A stretch of DNA of 64,000 bases from CAYWWM01 sp965198025. GTDB taxonomy: Bacteria; Acidobacteriota; Terriglobia; 2-12-FULL-54-10. The DNA lies in the NCBI GenBank assembly GCA_965198025.1, contig OZ240237.1:2542001-2606000 (forward strand), read 5' to 3'. Under the pieces are notes generated by a model. The model made no database searches, was not told where the DNA came from, and saw nothing but the letters and a program-made list of their open reading frames with translations. The position numbers were made by a program, and so were the translations under genes. Shown one piece after another: positions 1 through 8,526 of this stretch. Within the stretch, counting starts at the first letter, position 1; every line of letters begins with the position of its first letter.

Positions 1-831
1 ATCTTCGCCAGGTTGGCGGGGGAAAACGCACAGCCCAGCCGCGTGATCGCCGGACAACGGACTCTGCTCGCGCGGACGATGCATGACATTCGCTACGATG
101 CCGTGAATGACGAAATCCTTGTAGCCAATCCCTTTGCGCAGGCCATCATGACGTTTCGCGGCGGCGCGGAGGGCGAGGAACCGCCCATCCGGGTGATTCA
201 GGGTCCGAGCACCGAGATTCAGGCGCAAGTGGACCGGCTCGACGTGGATCCTATAAACGACGAAATCTTTGTGCCCAACCACGATCAGATTCTTGTCTAT
301 CCGCGCACAGGCAACGGTGATGTGGCGCCGATCCGGATCATCAAGGGGCCGGATACGCATCTCGATGACGTGGAGTCGATCGCGGTGGATCCGGTGAGCA
401 ACATACTCGTTGTGGCTGGGGCGCGCCCGGCAGTGGCTCCGGGACAAACCGGCGGGGGCGGGCAGACGGAAGGCGGCGGCGGGGAGTTGATTCTCTTCCG
501 ACGCAGTGACAACGGCAACGTCCGGCCGCTCGGGATCATCGGAGGCCCCAAGGCCGAAATCGTCCGCATCAACCAGATTCAGATCCACAACGGGTGGATC
601 ATCGCAACACAGCCGGGCAAGTACGAAGAGCAGGAGCCGGAAGGGGTATTTGTCGGCGTCTGGAGCATCCACGACCGAGGCGACGTCGCGCCGCGCTGGA
701 AACTCGGGGGAGAGAACACGGAAATCAAGAAACCCCGGGGCGTGGTCCTGAACCCGGCGCACAAGGAGATGATCGTCGCTGACATGCGCCTCAATACGAT
801 TCTGACGTATTATTTCCCGGAGCTTTTCTAG
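1..831 (+). CDS. Beta-propeller (NHL/6-bladed-like) repeat protein, 5'-truncated by the window edge
   Basis: The open frame runs in from the left edge, so the true start and any signal peptide are missing. The visible 276 residues contain several blades of about 45-50 residues, each with a variant of the phrase IR(V/I)I(Q/K)GP followed by a D/N-rich strand (IRVIQGPST, IRIIKGPDT, LGIIGGPKA, WKLGGENTE). It ends with the blade-like phrase PRGVVLNPAHKEMIVAD. A Gly-rich insertion (GQTGGGGQTEGGGG) lies between two blades. Such propellers usually act outside the cytoplasm as binding or scaffold proteins; no catalytic residues can be named. It is followed after 18 bp by the hydrolase gene on the same strand and may belong to the same transcription unit. 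The function is unknown. Confidence 0.6.
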   Translation: MFARLAGENAQPSRVIAGQRTLLARTMHDIRYDAVNDEILVANPFAQAIMTFRGGAEGEEPPIRVIQGPSTEIQAQVDRLDVDPINDEIFVPNHDQILVYPRTGNGDVAPIRIIKGPDTHLDDVESIAVDPVSNILVVAGARPAVAPGQTGGGGQTEGGGGELILFRRSDNGNVRPLGIIGGPKAEIVRINQIQIHNGWIIATQPGKYEEQEPEGVFVGVWSIHDRGDVAPRWKLGGENTEIKKPRGVVLNPAHKEMIVADMRLNTILTYYFPELF

Positions 832-849
832 CTCAGAAAGGCTCTTCTC

Positions 850-1764
850 ATGAAAAGCGAAGCAGTCTCCTTCTATAGTGAGGGAGCAAAGATGGCGGGG
901 ATTCTGCGGCTGCCGGACGAGCCGGGCTCGGAGCCGCGGCCGGGCATCGTGCAGGGGCCGGGCTGGCTAGGGCTGAAGGACTCGAAGCTCTACGCGCGCT
1001 ATCACCAGAGCTTTACGGACGCCGGCTACGTAGTGCTGGTCTTCGACTATCGCGGCTTCGGCGGCAGCGAGGGCGACCGTACCGTGATTCTGCCCGCATC
1101 GCAGGCTGACGACATCCGCAACGCGATTACCTACCTCCAGACACGGCCCGAGGTGGACGCGCGCCGCATCGGGTTGTTCGGGTCCGGCGGCACCGGCGGC
1201 GCCACCCCGATCTACGTGGCGGCGGTTGACCAGCGGGTGCAGTGCGTGGTCAGCAACTACGCTTTCGCAACCGGCCGCGAGTGGCTGCGCAGCATGCGCC
1301 GCGAGTATGAGTGGCTGGAGTTCCTCAAGCGTCTCGAAGAGGACCGCCGCAAGCGCGTTCTCGAGGGGACGGGTGAGATGGTGGACCCGCGCGAAGGCCT
1401 GATGGTGGCGACGCCGGAGCGCAAGAAAACCACAGTCAAGAAGGATGTCGAGCACCTGATTCCGAACCGCGTCTCGCTGCGCTCGGCCGACGGCCTGCTC
1501 GAATTCAACCCGGAAGATTACGTCAGCCGCGTTGCGCCGCGCGCGATCCTGTTCATTTCGACCGAGCACGACGCAGTGACACCGGAAGACCAGACCTTTC
1601 GGCTCTATGAAAAGGCCGGCCAACCCAAGAAACTCATATTGCAAAAGGAAACATCGCACTACGCGGCCTACGGGGACTGCTTCGATGTCGTCACGCCGCA
1701 GATCATCGACTGGTATGACCGCTATCTCAAGTACGAGCGGGTCGAGTGGCGCGAGGAAACGTAA
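850..1764 (+). CDS. Alpha/beta hydrolase (dienelactone hydrolase-like) with an atypical nucleophile elbow
   Basis: 304 residues with the alpha/beta hydrolase layout. There is an oxyanion-region GPGWLG near residue 36, a strand VLVFDYRGFGGSEG at 62-75, and the elbow region RIGLFGSGGTGGATP at 106-120. The acid is in STEHDAVTPEDQ near residue 241 and the histidine in SHYAAYGD near 267. Homologues usually read G-x-S-x-G-G at the elbow. Aligned on RIGLFG, the serine position is Gly113, with Ser112 and Thr115 beside it, so the canonical nucleophile is absent. Start ATG at 850 follows GAAAGG. It precedes a molybdenum hydroxylase operon and could cleave an ester, lactone or ring-opened product there. 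That role is inferred, and catalytic competence is uncertain. Confidence 0.8.
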   Translation: MKSEAVSFYSEGAKMAGILRLPDEPGSEPRPGIVQGPGWLGLKDSKLYARYHQSFTDAGYVVLVFDYRGFGGSEGDRTVILPASQADDIRNAITYLQTRPEVDARRIGLFGSGGTGGATPIYVAAVDQRVQCVVSNYAFATGREWLRSMRREYEWLEFLKRLEEDRRKRVLEGTGEMVDPREGLMVATPERKKTTVKKDVEHLIPNRVSLRSADGLLEFNPEDYVSRVAPRAILFISTEHDAVTPEDQTFRLYEKAGQPKKLILQKETSHYAAYGDCFDVVTPQIIDWYDRYLKYERVEWREET

Positions 1765-1779
1765 CGGGCGAGGCGGACG

Positions 1780-2280
1780 ATGCTGGTGAACCTGAACCGG
1801 ACGTTGCTTTTGGAGGCGCCTCAGCAGGAGGCGTGGCGTCTTCTGCGGGACACCCCGCGGCTGGCAGTCCTGATGCCCGGCGTGGAAGGCGTCACATCCG
1901 AGAACGGAGCTGCTACCGGAACCGCCGGCGCGCTCGAAAAACATCTGGCGGACGTCGCCGAGAAAGTGGGGCCGTTCCGGCTGCAGCTCAAGATGGCGGT
2001 GACGGTTCTCCGGGCCGACGAACCTTCGCTCATCGAGGCGGAGTTGAACGGGGCTGATGCCAGGAGCGAGAACCGGCTGTCTGGCACGCTGCGCGCGGAG
2101 TTGAAGGAGCGCGGACCAGGGACGACGTTGCTCAACATGGATGCCTCCGTTGAGGTCGTTGGCAAGCTTGCGGCCCTGGGCGCGTCGCCGATCCGAAAGA
2201 AGGCGGACGATTTGTTCGAGCAGTTTATCCAGCGCTTGAAGGGTGCATTACAATCGCCAGCAGAGGGACCGGCCACATGA
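1780..2280 (+). CDS. CoxG-like SRPBCC-family protein
   Basis: 166 residues resembling the carbon monoxide dehydrogenase subunit G (CoxG) family, START/SRPBCC fold. The family phrase is visible: an N-terminal hydrophobic strand (LNRTLLLEAPQQEAWRLLRD), then PGVEGVTSEN and a long strand around KVGPFRLQLKMAVTV. The C-terminal helix ends KKADDLFEQFIQRLKG. CoxG proteins accompany molybdenum hydroxylases and are thought to help recruit the enzyme to the membrane; here it lies directly before the small and large subunits. The stop overlaps the start of the next gene (ATGA at 2277-2280), so translation is probably coupled. The neighbouring large subunit lacks CO dehydrogenase signatures, so CO oxidation should not be inferred from this gene. 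Confidence 0.85.
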   Translation: MLVNLNRTLLLEAPQQEAWRLLRDTPRLAVLMPGVEGVTSENGAATGTAGALEKHLADVAEKVGPFRLQLKMAVTVLRADEPSLIEAELNGADARSENRLSGTLRAELKERGPGTTLLNMDASVEVVGKLAALGASPIRKKADDLFEQFIQRLKGALQSPAEGPAT

Positions 2281-2756
2281 AGCTCTCGCTCGAAGTGAAC
2301 GGCCGGCCGGTGGAACTCGAGATCGAGCCTCAGGAAACGCTGGCCGAGGTTCTGCGCAACCGCTGCCAGTTGTCCGGCGTAAAAATTTCCTGCGAAGTGC
2401 AGGTGTGCGGCTCCTGTACCACGCTCGTGGACGGCCAGCCCGTAAGCGCGTGCACGTTCCTCGCCTACGAGGCGCGCCATCGCCGCGTGACGACCATCGA
2501 AGGATTGAGCGACGGGGAGCGGCTGCACCCCATGCAGCGAGCCTTCATTGAGGAATTCGCCTTTCAGTGCGGGTTCTGCACGCCGGGCATGATCCTGACG
2601 GCCACGGCGCTGCTGAGCGAAAATCCCGATCCAACCGACGCCGAGATCGTGCGCTACATGGACGGCAACCTGTGCCGCTGCACCGGATACCTTCCCATCG
2701 TCAAAGCGATTCGACGGGCGGCGGGCCTACTGCGGGAGGAGAAGAACGGCGCATGA
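2277..2756 (+). CDS. Molybdenum hydroxylase small subunit, (2Fe-2S)-binding (CoxS/XdhC-like)
   Basis: 159 residues, the usual length of the iron-sulfur subunit of three-subunit xanthine dehydrogenase-family hydroxylases. The plant-type ferredoxin cluster ligands are Cys39, Cys44, Cys47 and Cys59 (C-x4-C-x2-C-x11-C). The second, helical-domain cluster uses Cys98, Cys101, Cys133 and Cys135 (QCGFCTPGM and NLCRCTGY). It passes electrons from the molybdenum site in the large subunit (2767-5073) to the FAD subunit (7465-8331). The ATG overlaps the stop of the CoxG-like gene by 4 bp. All eight ligands are present, so the subunit should be functional. Confidence 0.93.
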   Translation: MKLSLEVNGRPVELEIEPQETLAEVLRNRCQLSGVKISCEVQVCGSCTTLVDGQPVSACTFLAYEARHRRVTTIEGLSDGERLHPMQRAFIEEFAFQCGFCTPGMILTATALLSENPDPTDAEIVRYMDGNLCRCTGYLPIVKAIRRAAGLLREEKNGA

Positions 2757-2766
2757 GGGGAATCCG

Positions 2767-5073
2767 ATGAGCGGCGAACCCAGACGGAAGAAGCCCGGCG
2801 AGTTTCACGTTGTCAACCACTCCGTGCCGCGCGAAGACGGTTTTGCCAAGGTGACCGGGCGGGCAGTTTACGCGAGTGACGTGCGTCTGGACGGCATGGC
2901 CTACGCAAAGGTCTTGCGCAGCCCGTACGCGCACGCACGCATCCGGTCGCTCGACACGGCGGAGGCGGCGCGGCAGCCGGGAGTAATCGCCGTGCTGACC
3001 GGCAACGACCTGGAAGGAATTCATCCGTATTACGGCCATGCCGTCAAAGACCATCCGCTGCTGGCGATCGGCAAGGTGCGCTTCCTGGGCGAGCCGGTTG
3101 CCGCCGTGATCGCAGAAACCGAGCGGGCTGCCTTCGAGGCGCTCGAATTCATTGGGGCGGAATACGAAGAACTGCCGTCGGTGCTGGACGTAGACCAGGC
3201 GCTCGCGGAGGACGCTCCGCTGTTGCACGAAAAGGCATACGCGGGCGGAGCGTTTCGGGGTTTCGAGGAGGACAAGAGTCACAAAGCCAGCAACATCTGC
3301 CAGAACATCCACTTCGAGTGGGGCGATGTCTCCGCGGCGTTCGAGGAGGCGGCGCAGGTGGTCGAAGGCGAGTATTACTTTCCGATGGCCTATGCCTACG
3401 CCATGGAGCCGTACGTGTCTGTTGCCGACTACACGGAGAACGGACTGACGGTCTATTCCTCAGCGCAGCATCCGTTCATCGTGCGGCACGATCTGTCGAA
3501 GATTTTCGGTCTGCCTCTCAACCGCGTGCGCATGGTGGTGCCCTTTGTGGGCGGCGGCTACGGCAGCAAGTCCTACTCCAAGATCGAGCCGCTGACATCG
3601 GCGTGTTCCTGGAAAGTCCGCCGGCCCGTGAAGCTGCAATTGGGCGTCGAGGAAGCCATGATCACCATCCGCAACGACGACGCGCGGGTGCGCGTCCGGA
3701 CGGCCGTGGACGCCGAAGGCCGGCTGCTGGCGCGCGAGGCGATGATCCATTTGAACACCGGCGCATACGCGGAGAACAGTCCGCTCGTTGCGAAGAAAGC
3801 CGCGAACCGCATCATCGGACCCTACCGCATTCCGAACGTCCGCGTGGATTGCCTGGCCGTCTACACGAACACGATTCCGGCCAGCTCGTTCCGGGGATTC
3901 GGGGCGACACAGGTGACGTTCCCCGGGGAGTCGCAGATGGACGAGCTAGCCGAAAAGCTGAAGGCAAGTCCGATTGAGTTCCGCCAGAAGAATCTGGCGG
4001 CGCGCGGCGAGTCGGTGCATCCGGGGTTGCGGGAACTCGATGCCGACCTCGCGAGCGATCTGTCGATGATCGCAGACGCGCTCGAAACCCAGAAACCATC
4101 CGCGCCAAATCACGGCTGGGGTGTAGCGGTCTCGGCCAGCGACGCGGGTTCGGACCCCGTGACTTCGGCGCTGGTGCAGGTTTATGGCGACGGCTCGGTG
4201 TCGGTCCTGACGGGCAGCACGGAGCTGGGGCAGGGCAGCCACATGGTGCTGCGGCAGATTGCAGCAGAAGAAATGGGCGCGCCGATTGAAAGAGTCCGCG
4301 TAGTCGGGCCCGACACCGCGATCTCTCCGTTCGAGCGCTCGACAGGGGCCAGCCGCACCACGACGCTGATGGGACGGGCCGTGCTCGAAGCCTGCCAGGA
4401 GGCCGTCGAGCAGTTGAGAAGCATGGCGGCCGAGGTCATGCAGTCTGTCCCGCAACGCCTGACCGTCGAACGCGGCGGCGTCCGATACCGGGACCAGCGG
4501 CTGACCTGGGCCGAGGTGCTGCAACGCTACTTCGGCATGTCAAGCTGCGCCATCGCCGGGCGAGCGTACCTGCGGCGCGTCGGAGATCTGTGCATGCTGC
4601 CGGTCTTCTGGGAGATCGGCTGCGTCGGCGTCGAAGTGAACGTGGACCCCGAGACCGGGCGGGTCGGTCTCGAAAAACTGGCCGCGGTCGGAGACGTGGG
4701 TCTGGCGATCAATCCGGCAATGGCCGAAGGACAGGACCTGGGCGCGGCTACCATGGGACTGGGCATCGGCCTCTACGAAGAGTTGAACTATGAAGGCCAG
4801 CAGTTGCTCAACGGCAACCTGCTCGATTACCGCGTTCCGCGCTTCTCCGACCTTGCGCCTAAGATGGACCTGATGCTGACCGAAAACCAGGACGGCGTGG
4901 GACCATACGGAGCTAAAGGCGGCGGCGAAGGGTCCTTGAATCCCATACCCGCCTGCCTGGCGAACGCGGTGTACCGGGCAGCCGGTGTGCGCCTGCGGCG
5001 GCTGCCGCTGACTCCGGAGCGGGTCTGGCGCGCGCTCCAGGAAGAATCGAAGGAGAAAAAGAGTGGCAACTGA
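2767..5073 (+). CDS. Molybdenum hydroxylase large subunit (xanthine dehydrogenase family), molybdopterin-binding
   Basis: 768 residues, typical of the molybdopterin-binding subunit of xanthine dehydrogenase/aldehyde oxidase-family enzymes. The N-terminal a/b hammerhead region carries VPREDGFAKVTGRAVYASDVRL. Molybdopterin-contact motifs include VPFVGGGYGSKSYSK near 260, SSFRGFGATQ near 375 and TGSTELGQGSHMV near 480. The catalytic glutamate lies in GAKGGGEGSLNPIPA near 716. CO dehydrogenase would need AYRCSFR with the copper-ligating cysteine; the position reads ASSFRGFG, so this is not CoxL. The substrate is likely an N-heterocycle or aldehyde, given the cyclic amidohydrolase that follows. 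The start at 2767 is 10 bp after the small subunit, and the end overlaps the next gene by 11 bp. The FAD subunit is unusually displaced by two genes. Confidence 0.92.
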   Translation: MSGEPRRKKPGEFHVVNHSVPREDGFAKVTGRAVYASDVRLDGMAYAKVLRSPYAHARIRSLDTAEAARQPGVIAVLTGNDLEGIHPYYGHAVKDHPLLAIGKVRFLGEPVAAVIAETERAAFEALEFIGAEYEELPSVLDVDQALAEDAPLLHEKAYAGGAFRGFEEDKSHKASNICQNIHFEWGDVSAAFEEAAQVVEGEYYFPMAYAYAMEPYVSVADYTENGLTVYSSAQHPFIVRHDLSKIFGLPLNRVRMVVPFVGGGYGSKSYSKIEPLTSACSWKVRRPVKLQLGVEEAMITIRNDDARVRVRTAVDAEGRLLAREAMIHLNTGAYAENSPLVAKKAANRIIGPYRIPNVRVDCLAVYTNTIPASSFRGFGATQVTFPGESQMDELAEKLKASPIEFRQKNLAARGESVHPGLRELDADLASDLSMIADALETQKPSAPNHGWGVAVSASDAGSDPVTSALVQVYGDGSVSVLTGSTELGQGSHMVLRQIAAEEMGAPIERVRVVGPDTAISPFERSTGASRTTTLMGRAVLEACQEAVEQLRSMAAEVMQSVPQRLTVERGGVRYRDQRLTWAEVLQRYFGMSSCAIAGRAYLRRVGDLCMLPVFWEIGCVGVEVNVDPETGRVGLEKLAAVGDVGLAINPAMAEGQDLGAATMGLGIGLYEELNYEGQQLLNGNLLDYRVPRFSDLAPKMDLMLTENQDGVGPYGAKGGGEGSLNPIPACLANAVYRAAGVRLRRLPLTPERVWRALQEESKEKKSGN

Positions 5074-6463
5074 TCTATTGCTCAAAGGTGGCACAGTCGT
5101 TACAGAGGGCGGCGTGGTCCGGGCCGATGTGGCGATTTCCGGGGAAACGATTGTGGGCCTCATGGCTCCGGGCGAGAGCAGCCAAGCCAAACGCGTGGTG
5201 GACGTCGGCGGCCTGCATCTGCTTCCGGGATTGGTCGACATGCACTCGCATCACCGCGAGCCCGGCTTCACGCACAAAGAAGACCTGATTACAGCGACGA
5301 CCTGCTGCGCCGCCGGAGGGGTCACGGTGACGGTGGGAATGCCGAACATCAGCCCCTCGCCCACTACAGCCGAAGTTTTGAAAGACATCCTGGACCTCTA
5401 CGACCAGAAGGCTATCGTGGACTACAACATGAACGCGGCGGGCACGGTGCTCGAAGAAATTCCCAAGATGGCGGCCATGGGGATTCTTGCGTTCAAGGTC
5501 TTCATGGTGGTCGATACGGGACGGTCGTATCCACACATGCCAGGCATTGGCGTACACGACCACGGGAAACTTCTGGCGATCTTCCAGGCGGTCGAGAAGA
5601 CAGGCATCCCGATCATGATGCACCCGCACGATCAGGCCGTGATGGACCAGATCGAGCAGGGCTATTGGGCCGAAGGCAAGCGCGACTTCCGCGCTTACGC
5701 GCAGGCCTACGCAGAGCACGACGGCGTGGTCTGGGACGTGGCCGTGGGGGTGCTGCTGCGGCTGCAGCAGGCGAGCGGAGTGCGCCTGCACATTCTGCAC
5801 CTCCAGACGGCTGGCTGCGTGGAGATGCTGCGGGCGGCTAAGGCGCAGGGGCGCACCGTTTCGGCGGAGGTCAACCCGTGGGCGCTGTGGCTCGGCAATG
5901 ACTGGAAGAGAATCGAGCGTTTGGGGTCCTACGCACTGTCCTACTACGTGGCGCCGCACCATTCCGAAGCCGTGTGGAACGCGCTCCTCGACGGCACCGC
6001 CGACATCATCGCCACCGATCACGCGCCGCACTTGAGGGAAGAAAAGGAGCCGGGCTGGACCGACGGCTGGAAAGCGCACACCGGCACGCCCTCGGCCCAG
6101 CATTATCTCTCGCTGCTGCTGACCGAGGTCCATGCCGGCCGACTCTCGCTGCAGCGCGCCACCGAGATTGTTTCGCTCAGGCCGGCGAAGCTGTTCCATC
6201 TCTATCCGAAGAAGGGCGCGATCCGAGTGGGCGCCGACGCCGACATCGTGGTGGTGGACCTTGCAAAAGAGGACGTCATCACCGACGAGAAGGTTCTCAG
6301 CAAGTGCGGCTGGACACCTTACGCCGGGCGCAAAGTGCGCGGCGTTCCGGTGCATACACTGGTGCGTGGCCAGTTCGTGTTCGAGGATGGGAAAGTCACC
6401 GGGCGGCCGGGTTACGGGAAGCTGGCCAGTCCGTTGGCATCGAAATCGTTTGGAGGGAACTAG
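5063..6463 (+). CDS. Dihydroorotase/hydantoinase-like cyclic amidohydrolase
   Basis: 466 residues of the dihydroorotase-allantoinase-hydantoinase branch of the amidohydrolase superfamily, which opens cyclic amide rings. The first metal motif is Asp59-x-His61-x-His63 followed by REPG, the dihydroorotase signature. The bridging lysine is Lys145 (FKVFMV). Further ligands lie in His187/His189 (MMHPHD), His243/His246 (HILHLQT) and Asp319-His320-Ala-Pro-His323 (ATDHAPH). The GTG start at 5063 overlaps the molybdenum hydroxylase by 11 bp and fits translational coupling. Being inside a hydroxylase/monooxygenase operon rather than with pyr genes, it is more likely catabolic, acting on a ring first hydroxylated by the molybdenum enzyme. 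The substrate is unknown. Confidence 0.87.
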   Translation: MATDLLLKGGTVVTEGGVVRADVAISGETIVGLMAPGESSQAKRVVDVGGLHLLPGLVDMHSHHREPGFTHKEDLITATTCCAAGGVTVTVGMPNISPSPTTAEVLKDILDLYDQKAIVDYNMNAAGTVLEEIPKMAAMGILAFKVFMVVDTGRSYPHMPGIGVHDHGKLLAIFQAVEKTGIPIMMHPHDQAVMDQIEQGYWAEGKRDFRAYAQAYAEHDGVVWDVAVGVLLRLQQASGVRLHILHLQTAGCVEMLRAAKAQGRTVSAEVNPWALWLGNDWKRIERLGSYALSYYVAPHHSEAVWNALLDGTADIIATDHAPHLREEKEPGWTDGWKAHTGTPSAQHYLSLLLTEVHAGRLSLQRATEIVSLRPAKLFHLYPKKGAIRVGADADIVVVDLAKEDVITDEKVLSKCGWTPYAGRKVRGVPVHTLVRGQFVFEDGKVTGRPGYGKLASPLASKSFGGN

Positions 6464-6469
6464 AGAACT

Positions 6470-7459
6470 ATGGCCACAGAATACGGGTTGCTTTTGCCAC
6501 ACTTTGGGGCGGAGGCGACACGGGACAAGATTATCGAGGGATCGCGGCGCGCCGAGGAGTTGGGGTTTGATTCCGTGTGGGTGCGGGACCATCTGGTGTT
6601 CGAGCCTCACGGCATGGAAGGGAAGGACAATACGCACATCGACGCCGTTGTCGCGTTGACTGCCGTGGGCACGGCAACATCGAAGATCAAGCTGGGCACA
6701 GGTTCTCTGATCCCCCATCGGCATCCGCTGCTGCTGGCGTTGCTGCTGAACTCGCTCGCTTACATGGTCGGCGACCGCTTGGTGTTGAGCTTCGGCCTGG
6801 GGACGTTTCAACAGGAATTCGACGCTCTGGGGATCGGCGACTGGCCGCGCGACGAAGTGGTCCGCGAGCAGGTGGACATCCTTCGAAAAGTCACCAGCCA
6901 GGACCAGACATCTTATGCAGGCAAGTATTACCGCTTCCAAGACGTGGGCTTCAAGCCAAAGTATCCCGGCAAGCTCGAAATCTGGTATGCGGGAGCGACG
7001 CCCGCCGCAGTTCGCCGCGCGCTCGAATACTGCGACGGCTGGCTACCGGGAAGGATCACCCTAGCGACCTACCGCAAGCGCGTCGAGAAACTCCGCGCCG
7101 GAGCCGCGGCTCAGGGTCGGGCCAGACTCCACGAAGGGTGCATCCCGATCACTAGCATTGATGACGATCGCGCCACTGCACTCAAGAAGGTGAACGTCGA
7201 AGGCCTGCTCGGCAACGCCAACAAGCAGAGGTTCTGGGTGAAGCCGCCCTCGGGATCGTTCACCAAATGGGAAGATCTCGAAGGATCCTTCATCGTCGGC
7301 AGTCCGGACGATGTAGTGAACGAGGTGCAGAAGTACCTGGAAGTCGGCATTGACCACATCGTCTTCGACCTCCGGTTCCGGTATGACGAGTGGGAGCGGT
7401 CCATCGATCTGCTGGGGAAAGAGGTGCTGCCGCGCGTTCGGAAACTGGCGGCGAAGTAA
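6470..7459 (+). CDS. LLM class flavin-dependent oxidoreductase (luciferase-like monooxygenase)
   Basis: 329 residues with the bacterial luciferase-like TIM-barrel fold. The N-terminus reads YGLLLPHFGAEATRDKIIEGSRRAEELGFDSVWVRDHL. The characteristic KIKLGTGSLIPHRHPLLLA lies near residue 75 and the conserved flavin-region segment KPKYPGKLEIWYAGATPAAVRRALEYCDGWLPG near 165-195. Members use FMNH2 or reduced F420 to oxidise or cleave small molecules. It sits 6 bp after the cyclic amidohydrolase and 5 bp before the FAD subunit, so all are very probably co-transcribed. In RutA-type pyrimidine degradation a luciferase-like enzyme opens the ring; a comparable role here is inference. Cofactor (FMN or F420) cannot be decided by eye. 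Confidence 0.87.
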   Translation: MATEYGLLLPHFGAEATRDKIIEGSRRAEELGFDSVWVRDHLVFEPHGMEGKDNTHIDAVVALTAVGTATSKIKLGTGSLIPHRHPLLLALLLNSLAYMVGDRLVLSFGLGTFQQEFDALGIGDWPRDEVVREQVDILRKVTSQDQTSYAGKYYRFQDVGFKPKYPGKLEIWYAGATPAAVRRALEYCDGWLPGRITLATYRKRVEKLRAGAAAQGRARLHEGCIPITSIDDDRATALKKVNVEGLLGNANKQRFWVKPPSGSFTKWEDLEGSFIVGSPDDVVNEVQKYLEVGIDHIVFDLRFRYDEWERSIDLLGKEVLPRVRKLAAK

Positions 7460-7464
7460 CTCCC

Positions 7465-8331
7465 ATGATGCTGTTACGTCGGTTCGAGGTTCATCAGCCC
7501 GCCAGCGTGAGCGAAGCGGCCGAGATGCTGGCGCGTTTCGGCGAGGAAGCATCGTTCTATGCGGGCGGGACCGAACTGCTTTTGGCCATGAAGCACGATG
7601 TGCTGCGCTACCGGAACTTGATCGACGTTAAGGTCATCCCCGGCCTCGATTCGGTCGAGCTGACAGACGGAATGATCCGCATCGGCGCCACCGCCACGCA
7701 CCGCAGTCTGGAACGCTCTTCTGTGTTGCAAGAACGTCTTCCTGTTTTCGTGGAAATGGAACGCCTTGTAGCCAACATCCGGGTTCGCAACACCGGCACC
7801 ATCGGCGGCAATCTCTGCTTCGCTGAGCCGCATTCCGATCCTGCCACCTTGCTTGCCGTGCTCGGCGCGCGCGTGATCGCCGAGAGTCCGCAGGGGCGGC
7901 GAGAAATCCCGGTCGCAGAGTTCTTTGCGGGGGCTTATGAAACCTGCCTGCGGCAGGACGAGTTGTTGACCGCTGTCGAGGTTCCTGCCGCGCAGCCGCA
8001 GCAGCGGATGGCGTATCTCAAGTTTCAGGTGCATGAACGCCCCATGCTCGGCCTCGCGGTGGTGTTCGAAACGCCGGATAACGGCGAAAGCTTCAGCAGC
8101 GGGCGCGTTGCCGTCGGCTGCGTCAGTTCGTTCGCACGGCGGTCCGCGGAAGCCGAGCGGTTGCTGACCGGTTCGCGGTCCGACGTCGAGGGCAACCTGC
8201 TTCCGGCGGCGGATGCACTCGCGGATGCGGCCGAACTGGCGGACGACTCGGAGGGCTCGGCCGCGTACAAGCGGAACCTCATTCAGGTGTTCCTGCGCCG
8301 CGCGTTCCAGAAGGCGGTCGGAGCGCCGTAG
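7465..8331 (+). CDS. Molybdenum hydroxylase FAD-binding middle subunit (CoxM-like)
   Basis: 288 residues, the usual length for the FAD-binding subunit of molybdenum hydroxylases. The pyrophosphate-binding motif FYAGGTELLLAMK begins near residue 31, and the second FAD motif NIRVRNTGTIGGNLCFAEPHSDP lies near 100-120. A C-terminal CO_deh_flav_C-like domain follows. The frame is open further upstream, but ATG 7465 (MMLLRRFEVHQPASV) gives the family's normal N-terminus and sits 5 bp after the preceding stop. It accepts electrons from the 2Fe-2S subunit and passes them to an unknown acceptor. It is the last gene of the cluster; the next gene, pyrG, is on the opposite strand. Confidence 0.92.
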   Translation: MMLLRRFEVHQPASVSEAAEMLARFGEEASFYAGGTELLLAMKHDVLRYRNLIDVKVIPGLDSVELTDGMIRIGATATHRSLERSSVLQERLPVFVEMERLVANIRVRNTGTIGGNLCFAEPHSDPATLLAVLGARVIAESPQGRREIPVAEFFAGAYETCLRQDELLTAVEVPAAQPQQRMAYLKFQVHERPMLGLAVVFETPDNGESFSSGRVAVGCVSSFARRSAEAERLLTGSRSDVEGNLLPAADALADAAELADDSEGSAAYKRNLIQVFLRRAFQKAVGAP

Positions 8332-8526
8332 CCCGGACCAGTATGCCGGGAACATCGAATCGCTGGTGAACCAGCACACATAATCACATAACAGCAGCCA
8401 AGCCTGATTTGTCGAAGTTTCTGGCCCTTTCTTGCGGCTTTCGATGCAGTCAAACCAATGGAGAAAGTATCTGGTTTAATGGGGAGGTCGCCCATCGGCC
8501 GCCGGCCTGATTTCCACCAGCTCTTG

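Noticed and set aside
1780..8331. Carbon monoxide dehydrogenase (cox) operon
   Set aside because: The large subunit has ASSFRGFG instead of the AYRCSFR copper-cysteine loop, so only the general molybdenum hydroxylase assignment is kept.
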